9,393 nt of DNA from contig CAJXLR010000051.1 of NCBI GenBank assembly GCA_913056425.1, forward strand, positions 1-9,393. The letters are read 5' to 3'. Positions 1 to 4,895 of the stretch are shown one piece after another. Each line of letters starts with the position of its first letter. The first letter of the stretch is position 1. Both the position numbers and the translations under genes were made by a program. The stretch is from an uncultured Bacteroidota bacterium. GTDB taxonomy: Bacteria; Bacteroidota; Bacteroidia; NS11-12g; UBA9320. The notes under the pieces are model-generated. The model was given only the letters and a program-made list of their open reading frames with translations. It searched no databases and was not told where the DNA came from.

Positions 1-26
1 CAAAATTATCGCAAAGCAATAATTTG
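1..26. repeat. Imperfect AT-rich inverted repeat at the window edge
   Basis: Bases 1-4 (CAAA) pair with 23-26 (TTTG), 6-9 (TTAT) with 19-22 (ATAA) and 11-12 (GC) with 16-17 (GC). There is one bulged A at 5, one C-A mismatch and an AAA loop. No T-run follows on the + strand, so it is not a clear intrinsic terminator. It could be the tail of an upstream gene's terminator or a chance AT-rich fold. The pairing is seen directly; any function is a guess. Confidence 0.25.
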
Positions 27-85
27 TTCCAAATATAGACTAATTCTTCTCTATTTGGGTTTTTTGAACATTAACACTACTATTT
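23..85 (+). promoter_or_regulatory. Possible Bacteroidota-type promoter region before the transporter operon
   Basis: The first 146 bases hold no gene and are AT-rich, as expected of a promoter region. Two weak matches to the Bacteroidota pattern (TTTG or TTG near -33, TAnnTTTG near -7) are visible. One is TTTG at 23-26 with TCTATTTG at 50-57, a 7/8 match at 23-base spacing. The other is TTTG at 54-57 with TACTATTT at 78-85, a 6/8 match at 20-base spacing. Neither is decisive, and they share bases, so at most one would be used. Confidence 0.25.
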
Positions 86-146
86 AGATTATTTCTTGTT
101 AACGGCGTTGAAGGATTGAGTGCAGGCTTTAGTTGACTTTTGCATT

Positions 147-1037
147 ATGTCTGAGGCGGTCAAGGTTCACCTGTCGTTATTTACCGTAGCACTGATCTAT
201 GGAGCAAACTATGTTATTGCTAAAGGGGTGATGCCCGAGTACCTTGGCGCATCCGGCTTTGTATTTATTCGGATCGCAACGGCCGCTGTGCTCTTTAACC
301 TGATAAGCTTATTTCGTCGGTCCAAAGAACGAATCACAGACAAAAAGCACTATGTTCAAATGGCAATTGCCGCACTGTTTGGAGTAGCTGCGAACATGCT
401 TTTGTTCTTTAATGGGCTAGCATTTACGTCTCCCACCAATGCATCCGTCCTTATGCTCAATGCCCCAGTCTTTGTCCTGGTCTTTTCTGTTTTGGTCCTG
501 AAGGATTCCATTCGCTGGAAGCAAGCACTCGGAATCATCCTCGCCGGAATTGGTGCATTGCTCCTGATTGGTGGAACCGGTTTTGATTTCAATACAAGTA
601 ATGCAAAGGGCGACTTGATGGTACTCGTTAATGCGACAAGTTTCGCATTCTATTTAGTCTACGTTAAGCGGCTACTCAAAGTTTACTCCGCGTTGTTTGT
701 CATCCGCCATCTATTTGTGTTTGGTTTAATCTACGCGCTTCCATTTGCAATTAGCGACTTACAGTCCGCACAGTTTAGCTCTTTCCCCCAAGAGATTTGG
801 ATTGACATTGTCTACGTTGCTGTCATGACCACATTTGTTGCGTACTTACTTAATGCATGGGCTGTTCAAAAGGCAACGCCTAACCTAGTAGGATCCTATA
901 TTTATCTGCAACCGGTAATCGCAACTGCCATCGCCGTTGGCCTCGGAACACAAGTCCTTTCCCTTCAAAAAGTTATCTTTGCCCTCATCATATTTACAGG
1001 GGTTTATCTGGTAAATTCAAACAGAAAGAAAGAATGA
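147..1037 (+). CDS. EamA/DMT-family membrane transporter
   Basis: This encodes a 296-residue inner-membrane protein of the drug/metabolite transporter superfamily (two EamA repeats, about ten helices). It is made almost wholly of hydrophobic segments separated by short charged loops, from an N-terminal LIYGANYVIAKG helix to a final helix ending in a short basic tail (NSNRKKE). The pattern NASVLMLNAPVFVLVFSVL followed by KDSIRWKQALGIILAGIGALL is typical of the end of the first EamA repeat. The GSYIYLQPVIATAIAVGLG segment is the matching part of the second. Family members export amino acids, metabolites or nucleotide-derived compounds, and the substrate cannot be read from sequence. I chose ATG at 147 because family proteins start shortly before helix 1. 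An in-frame GTG at 120, preceded by AAGGA at 111-115, would add nine residues and cannot be excluded. The stop overlaps the yicC start by 4 bp, so the two are probably cotranscribed. Confidence 0.9.
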   Translation: MSEAVKVHLSLFTVALIYGANYVIAKGVMPEYLGASGFVFIRIATAAVLFNLISLFRRSKERITDKKHYVQMAIAALFGVAANMLLFFNGLAFTSPTNASVLMLNAPVFVLVFSVLVLKDSIRWKQALGIILAGIGALLLIGGTGFDFNTSNAKGDLMVLVNATSFAFYLVYVKRLLKVYSALFVIRHLFVFGLIYALPFAISDLQSAQFSSFPQEIWIDIVYVAVMTTFVAYLLNAWAVQKATPNLVGSYIYLQPVIATAIAVGLGTQVLSLQKVIFALIIFTGVYLVNSNRKKE

Positions 1038-1906
1038 TTCGATCAATGACGGGGTATGGAAGTGCGGAGCGAACAACCGACACGTACCAGATAAAAGTTG
1101 AGTTTAAATCGCTGAATGGTAAATTCCTCGAACTTAACCTAAGAGCACCTCGAAATCTAGGTGCGAAAGAAGCAGAACTTCGCAAATACCTTACGGCTAA
1201 GTTGGTACGTGGTTCGGTGCTTTGCATCCTTACGCTAGACCGAACAGATAATGCCCAAGACGGCCCCAAACTAAACACCAGCTTAGCCAATCACTACTAT
1301 CAAGAAATCTCCGGTTTTGCAAATTCGGTAGGTTTACCCACAGACAACATCTTAAAAACGGTGGTTACCATGCCCGATGTTTTTAAAAACGACGAATCAA
1401 CCATTGCGGATTCGGACTGGGAAGACGTGATGAACGTTGTAAACGAAGCGATTTCCAAATTAGACGAGTTTAGATTGCGCGAAGGACAAGACCTTCGGGA
1501 AATGCTTAAGTCGCACAACGACACCATACTAGAACAATTACCTGCTGTGGAGACACTGGACTCAGAGCGTAAAGATCAGGTAAAAGAGCGACTGGAAAAC
1601 GGTTTAGCTCAATATCAGAAAGACAACAAAGCAGATGAAAACCGCTTCGAGCAAGAACTGCTTTACTACTTGGAGAAGATGGACATCACCGAAGAGAAAA
1701 ACCGGTTGCGAGCGCACTGTGAGTTGTTCTCTAAAACCCTTGATGGGGAAGTGAATGGAAAGAAACTCGGCTTCATCTGCCAGGAAATGGGTCGGGAGAT
1801 AAACACCCTCGGTTCAAAGGCATCTTATGCTCCCATGCAAGCTGTTGTGGTTACTATGAAAGAAGAATTAGAAAAGATAAAAGAACAAAGTCTAAACGTA
1901 CTCTAA
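1034..1906 (+). CDS. yicC: YicC/YloC family endoribonuclease
   Basis: The 290-residue product has both family domains. The YicC N-terminal domain begins with the hallmark MIRSMTGYG, followed by FKSLNGKFLELNLRAP. The C-terminal DUF1732 domain carries GKKLGFICQEMGREINTLGSKA and ends with MKEELEKIKEQSLNVL. Length and ends match the family (about 290 residues), so the gene is intact. Characterised relatives (Escherichia coli YicC, Bacillus subtilis YloC) are reported to be endoribonucleases, with E. coli YicC linked to small-RNA turnover. The start overlaps the transporter stop as ATGA, and the stop overlaps the gmk start as TAATG, indicating coupled translation. A yicC-type gene just before gmk is a recurrent arrangement (for example yloC near gmk in Bacillus). 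Family assignment is secure; the RNA target in this organism is unknown. Confidence 0.95.
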   Translation: MIRSMTGYGSAERTTDTYQIKVEFKSLNGKFLELNLRAPRNLGAKEAELRKYLTAKLVRGSVLCILTLDRTDNAQDGPKLNTSLANHYYQEISGFANSVGLPTDNILKTVVTMPDVFKNDESTIADSDWEDVMNVVNEAISKLDEFRLREGQDLREMLKSHNDTILEQLPAVETLDSERKDQVKERLENGLAQYQKDNKADENRFEQELLYYLEKMDITEEKNRLRAHCELFSKTLDGEVNGKKLGFICQEMGREINTLGSKASYAPMQAVVVTMKEELEKIKEQSLNVL

Positions 1907-2469
1907 TGTCTAAACTAATCATCTTTTCTGCTCCATCCGGCTCGGGCAAAACTACCGTAGTTCAACACTTACTTAAAAAAAACCCGAAGCTGGAATTCTC
2001 TATATCAGCAACAACGCGCAAGCAGCGCCCCGGGGAAGTTCCTGGTAAAGACTATTATTTTCTGAGCGAGGAAGAATTCAAAGCCAAATTGGCTAATGAT
2101 GAATTCCTCGAGCACGAACAAGTGTATGAAGGACTGTATTACGGTACTTTAAAAAGCGAGGTAGACCGAATCTGGTCGAAAGGCAAATCGGTAATCTTTG
2201 ATGTTGATGTAGTTGGTGGATTAAACATCAAAAAGATATACGGAAACAAAGCTATGGCGGTTTTCCTAAGGCCGCCTAGTGTCGACGAATTAATGAGTCG
2301 ATTAAAGAATCGTGAAACCGAGGTTGAACACGAATTACAGCAACGAATTGGCAAGGCTAACGAAGAATTAAAATACGAGAAAGAATTTGATATTGTATTG
2401 ATTAATAATATCTTAGCCCACACTTTAACTGAAGCAGAGAGCATCGTCGATTTTTTCCTGACGCTTTAA
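1906..2469 (+). CDS. gmk: Guanylate kinase
   Basis: Guanylate kinase phosphorylates GMP (and dGMP) to GDP with ATP in the cytosol, an essential step of guanine nucleotide supply. The 187-residue product is a normal full length. The P-loop is SAPSGSGKTT at residues 8-17. Its first position is Ala where the consensus has Gly, with Lys15 and Thr16 kept. The GMP-binding stretch is TTRKQRPGE (36-44) and GKDYYF (47-52), followed by EHEQVYEGLYYGT (69-81). The Asp-rich strand IFDVDVVGG (97-105) follows, and lid arginines are seen around Arg132, Arg136 and Arg147. The start ATG shares its A with the yicC stop TAA. No Shine-Dalgarno is visible, so reinitiation after yicC is likely. nadD follows after a 2-bp gap. 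Confidence 0.97.
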   Translation: MSKLIIFSAPSGSGKTTVVQHLLKKNPKLEFSISATTRKQRPGEVPGKDYYFLSEEEFKAKLANDEFLEHEQVYEGLYYGTLKSEVDRIWSKGKSVIFDVDVVGGLNIKKIYGNKAMAVFLRPPSVDELMSRLKNRETEVEHELQQRIGKANEELKYEKEFDIVLINNILAHTLTEAESIVDFFLTL

Positions 2470-2471
2470 TT

Positions 2472-3032
2472 ATGAGAGTTGGATTATTTTTTGGATCGTT
2501 TAATCCGATCCACACAGGGCATCTTATTTTGAGCCAGTTCATCCTCGACCAGATTAAGCTGGACGAGATATGGTTTGTGGTATCACCGCAGAATCCACTC
2601 AAATCGTCAGTAGATTTATATGACGAGAAGGACCGTTTAAAAATGGTTCAGCTCGCGATAAAAGACCAGCCCAAGTTCAAAGCATCAGACGTAGAGTTTG
2701 ATATGCCAAGACCATCGTACACGTACAATACGTTGGTTGAGCTGACCAATAAACACCCAGAGCATGAATTTGCGCTAATCTTGGGATCTGACAACTTGCA
2801 GCATTTCGACAAGTGGAAAGACCACGAGCAAATCCTATTAGATTACGACCTCATTGTTTATAATCGAGAAAACAATCCGGGTGGAGACTTTGCTAAAAAT
2901 CAAAAAGTGCGTCTACTCAAAGGTCCAATGCTCAACATTTCATCTACTCAGATCCGAAGTTACCTGAGACTCGGCAGAGGTATCAAGTATATGGTACCTA
3001 AGGAGGTAGAAGAATACCTAGTTAAGCTTTAA
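2472..3032 (+). CDS. nadD: Nicotinate-nucleotide adenylyltransferase
   Basis: NadD transfers AMP from ATP to nicotinate mononucleotide, forming deamido-NAD, the step before NAD synthetase. The 186-residue protein has the nucleotidyltransferase signature GSFNPIHTGH at residues 8-17, with the catalytic HxGH-like motif as HTGH. It also has the substrate-side stretch RPSYTYNTL (80-88), LGSDNL (104-109) and the C-terminal ISSTQIR motif (156-162) that binds the ATP phosphates. Length is typical of the family. It is the last gene of the transporter-yicC-gmk-nadD run; yicC, gmk and nadD side by side are common in Bacteroidota. No strong + strand terminator follows, although a hairpin at 3058-3077 could slow transcription from this side. 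Confidence 0.96.
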   Translation: MRVGLFFGSFNPIHTGHLILSQFILDQIKLDEIWFVVSPQNPLKSSVDLYDEKDRLKMVQLAIKDQPKFKASDVEFDMPRPSYTYNTLVELTNKHPEHEFALILGSDNLQHFDKWKDHEQILLDYDLIVYNRENNPGGDFAKNQKVRLLKGPMLNISSTQIRSYLRLGRGIKYMVPKEVEEYLVKL

Positions 3033-3050
3033 GATTTAAACTTCCTCCAT

Positions 3051-3077
3051 AAAAAAAGCCACCCCTTTCGTGGTGGC
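3051..3077 (-). terminator. Rho-independent terminator of the fasciclin gene
   Basis: Read on the minus strand, GCCACC (3077-3072) pairs with GGTGGC (3063-3058). The loop contains a GAAA that a further C-G pair can close. Seven T residues (3057-3051) follow directly, which is the classic intrinsic terminator layout. It lies 26 bases past the fasciclin stop. On the + strand the bases after the hairpin (CTATGTTTG) are not a proper T-run, so it would be weak for nadD. Confidence 0.85.
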
Positions 3078-3102
3078 CTATGTTTGAATTCGACAATTAG
3101 AA

Positions 3103-3774
3103 TTAGAGTTTTGGTAGAATAACCGCGCTAATGGCGTGGATTACCCCGTTGGATGTTTGTACATCGGCGATTTGTACGGTAGAAGTACCACCGTTTTGAT
3201 CTGTTAGTACTACTCCATTTGTGTTATTAATTGTAACCGTTGACCCTTCGAATGTTTCAGGCATCATACCGTCGGTGATTTCTGTAGACTGAACATTTGT
3301 TCCAGCAACTACATGGTATTTCAATACTGCTTCTAAAACCGCAACAGGGATGTCTGCTAGTTCGTCCCAATCGTCATTTCCTGCTAGCAAGTCTTGAAAA
3401 GCTTTGTTAGTTGGTGCAAACACTGTGGATGGGCCTTCAGCGCTCAATGTTGCTACAAAATCAGTAGTCAAATCATCGCGCGTAAGTGCTGCTACAAGAA
3501 TTGAGAAATTTGGGTTAGCTAATGCTGCATCTACCACAGAAGGACGAGTAATTACTCGGTCTATTACGTGAATTACGCCATTGTCAGCAGCTACATCTGC
3601 TTGCGTTACCTTAGAGCGGTTGTTAAGCATAACTCCGTCGGTTAGATCTACGAGAAGAGAAAGTTTAGTTTCTTCCGGGCCATCTGAAAGTGTGTTAACA
3701 TAACCGGCAGTTAGATCAGTGCTCATCACTTTGCCTGATACTACGTGGTTCAATAAGATTTTTTTCAATCGCAA
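3103..3774 (-). CDS. Fasciclin (FAS1) domain protein, 5'-truncated, probable pseudogene
   Basis: The reading frame encodes one and a half FAS1 domains. Residues 1-77 are only the C-terminal half of a domain, from the H-box (LLNHVVSGKV) to GVIHVIDRVITRP. Residues 79-223 are a complete domain: NFSILVAAL, GPSTVFAPTNKAF, LKYHVVAGTNV and GVIHAISAVILPKL. FAS1 proteins are usually secreted or surface-anchored adhesion proteins, and a signal or lipoprotein peptide would be expected, but none is present. The longest open frame begins at a TTG at 3774, bounded upstream by an in-frame TAG at 3787-3785. The first ATG (3726) falls inside the half domain. The other two upstream frames do not recover the missing half, so this is not a single frameshift; a deletion or rearrangement of the 5' end is more likely. 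The remaining frame is clean and its terminator is intact, so the loss may be recent. An assembly error is also possible. Confidence 0.8.
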   Translation of the reverse strand: MRLKKILLNHVVSGKVMSTDLTAGYVNTLSDGPEETKLSLLVDLTDGVMLNNRSKVTQADVAADNGVIHVIDRVITRPSVVDAALANPNFSILVAALTRDDLTTDFVATLSAEGPSTVFAPTNKAFQDLLAGNDDWDELADIPVAVLEAVLKYHVVAGTNVQSTEITDGMMPETFEGSTVTINNTNGVVLTDQNGGTSTVQIADVQTSNGVIHAISAVILPKL

Positions 3775-3806
3775 CGAAATCGTAATTCTCTATCCAAATG
3801 AACATG

Positions 3807-3814
3807 TACCTTTG
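3807..3814 (+). promoter_or_regulatory. Bacteroidota -7 element before the ion channel gene
   Basis: TACCTTTG matches the Bacteroidota primary-sigma -7 consensus TAnnTTTG at all fixed positions. It lies 15 bases before the ATG at 3830 in an AT-rich leader, giving a very short predicted 5' leader. No clear TTG -33 element is found at the usual distance, so activity is inferred from the -7 match and the position. Confidence 0.5.
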
Positions 3815-3829
3815 AAAAAATTGTAGAAA

Positions 3830-4162
3830 ATGCTTCTGTTCGAAACCGTTGTCTCATTCTTTCGAGATAAAGAATATCGCGATCTGCTCATAACCACAAT
3901 CATTACCATTGGCTTGGGGGCAATCATTTATCACTACCTAGAGGGTTGGGAATGGATCGATTGCTTTTACTTCTGTATCATTACGCTTACTACAATTGGT
4001 TACGGTGATTTTAGTCCACAAACAAACGGCGGCAAACTATTTACCATATTCTATATCCTGCTGGGTATCGGTATCATATTAAGCTTTATCAATGCGGTAT
4101 ACCACCATTACAACGATTCGGTAATTCAAAATGCAAATGGGAAACGAAAAGACAAGTCCTAA
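3830..4162 (+). CDS. Two-helix potassium channel-like protein (ion channel family)
   Basis: This 110-residue membrane protein has the architecture of a minimal pore subunit. A first helix (about 19-36) is followed by a pore helix (about 42-53). The potassium selectivity filter is TIGYGDF at residues 55-61, and a second helix spans about 68-91. It belongs to the Ion_trans_2 group, and four subunits would be expected to form one pore in the cytoplasmic membrane. It has no ligand-binding RCK domain and no voltage sensor; the tail after residue 92 is short and polar and ends in lysines (GKRKDKS). The gating signal cannot be told. The start ATG fits the TACCTTTG promoter element just upstream. Its last 32 bases overlap the downstream methyltransferase gene in another frame, so the two are likely cotranscribed and translationally coupled. 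Filter and topology make the class firm; ion selectivity is inferred. Confidence 0.88.
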   Translation: MLLFETVVSFFRDKEYRDLLITTIITIGLGAIIYHYLEGWEWIDCFYFCIITLTTIGYGDFSPQTNGGKLFTIFYILLGIGIILSFINAVYHHYNDSVIQNANGKRKDKS

Positions 4163-4784
4163 TCCTGCTCAAATGTGGGATGAGCGCTACAGCGCAGGTG
4201 AGTATGCTTATGGAGTAGAAGCCAGTCATCACCTACAAAACAGCCTTCACTTGGTGCCGGATGGTAGTAAGATTTTATTCCCGGCTGAAGGTGAAGGAAG
4301 AAATGCCGTTTTCGCAGCATCAAAAGGATATGACGTGTATGCCTTTGATATGAGTAAGGAAGGCAAAAAGAAAGCGCTGGAACTCGCGCGAAAGCATTCT
4401 ACGCAAATTCATTATGAAGTTGGGATAGCTCAAGAAATGCAGTATCCGGAGAACCACTTCGACGCGATTGTTCTTGTATATGCACACTTCCCGCCAAACG
4501 TTCGAGAACAAATCCATCGATTGTTTCAAACTTGGTTAAAACCCGGTGGATTAATCATTCTCGAGGCGTTTCATAAAGATCACATCGAATACAACACAAC
4601 AAACCCAGGAGTTGGTGGGCCACGTAATTTAGACATGCTCTTCACCAAAGAATTACTTGAATCTGATTTCAACGATTGCACCACAAATTCCTTCAACAAG
4701 GAAGTTATTACCATTTCGGAAGGACTATACCACCAAGGTGAAGCGAGCCTAGTTAGAATGGTTGCTCGCAAGAACCAATCTTGA
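4131..4784 (+). CDS. Class I SAM-dependent methyltransferase (TehB/TPMT-like)
   Basis: The 217-residue protein has a Rossmann-type methyltransferase core. It opens with MWDERYSAGEYAYGVEAS (15-32), a lead-in shared with TehB- and thiopurine-methyltransferase-like proteins. SAM-binding motif I is FPAEGEGRNAVFAA (50-63), and an acidic residue ends strand 2 in AFDMSKEG (Asp73). The motif IV region is FDAIVLVYAHFP (110-121), and LKPGGLIILEAF (136-147) follows. The acceptor substrate is not evident; relatives methylate small molecules such as thiols or metalloid oxyanions, but the sequence does not settle this. The start is ambiguous between ATG 4131 and ATG 4137, and both lie inside the ion channel gene. 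No membrane segment or signal peptide is seen, so it is cytosolic. Confidence 0.85.
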   Translation: MQMGNEKTSPNPAQMWDERYSAGEYAYGVEASHHLQNSLHLVPDGSKILFPAEGEGRNAVFAASKGYDVYAFDMSKEGKKKALELARKHSTQIHYEVGIAQEMQYPENHFDAIVLVYAHFPPNVREQIHRLFQTWLKPGGLIILEAFHKDHIEYNTTNPGVGGPRNLDMLFTKELLESDFNDCTTNSFNKEVITISEGLYHQGEASLVRMVARKNQS

Positions 4785-4796
4785 ATCATTCCAGAT

Positions 4797-4815
4797 AGGG
4801 CAATCCCCTCTTTTT
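4797..4815 (+). terminator. Weak candidate terminator after the methyltransferase gene
   Basis: A short stem AGGG (4797-4800) with CCCT (4806-4809) encloses a five-base loop. It is followed by one C and then TTTTT (4811-4815). The layout is that of an intrinsic terminator, but four base pairs is weak. If real, it separates the channel-methyltransferase unit from the cco operon. Confidence 0.35.
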
Positions 4816-4830
4816 CTGACATATATCATA

Positions 4831-4853
4831 GTTTGGTCTGACTGCTATCAAAC
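4831..4853. promoter_or_regulatory. Inverted repeat upstream of ccoI, possible operator
   Basis: GTTTGGT (4831-4837) and ATCAAAC (4847-4853) are complementary at all seven positions if one G-T pair is allowed, with a nine-base spacer. The repeat sits 42 bases before the ccoI start. It could be a regulator site or a hairpin. It does not match the canonical FNR layout (TTGAT-N4-ATCAA), although one half ends in ATCAA. Function is inferred from position only. Confidence 0.3.
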
Positions 4854-4873
4854 GGTTCCGATGGGCACTGCAA

Positions 4874-4881
4874 CACCTTTG
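4874..4881 (+). promoter_or_regulatory. Possible -7 promoter element before ccoI
   Basis: CACCTTTG matches TAnnTTTG except at its first base. It ends 14 bases before the ccoI ATG, nearly the same geometry as the TACCTTTG before the ion channel gene (15 bases). No convincing -33 element was found, so confidence is low. Confidence 0.3.
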
Positions 4882-4895
4882 TCCCTACTATATTC

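Noticed and set aside
994..1290. Minus-strand open frame opposite yicC
   Set aside because: It lies wholly within the transporter end and the conserved N-terminal domain of yicC and has no family features, so it is a shadow of the real gene.
2139..2602. Minus-strand open frames opposite gmk and nadD
   Set aside because: They are antisense to conserved catalytic regions of gmk and nadD, and their translations resemble no protein family.
3718..3804. Short minus-strand frame (28 codons, ATG at 3804) overlapping the fasciclin start
   Set aside because: I considered it as the lost N-terminus read through a slip at the A7 run. It has no signal peptide and no FAS1-like residues, so it does not rescue the gene.
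4831..4853. Classical FNR box before ccoI
   Set aside because: The arms do not fit TTGAT-N4-ATCAA in sequence or spacing. It is kept only as an unassigned inverted repeat.
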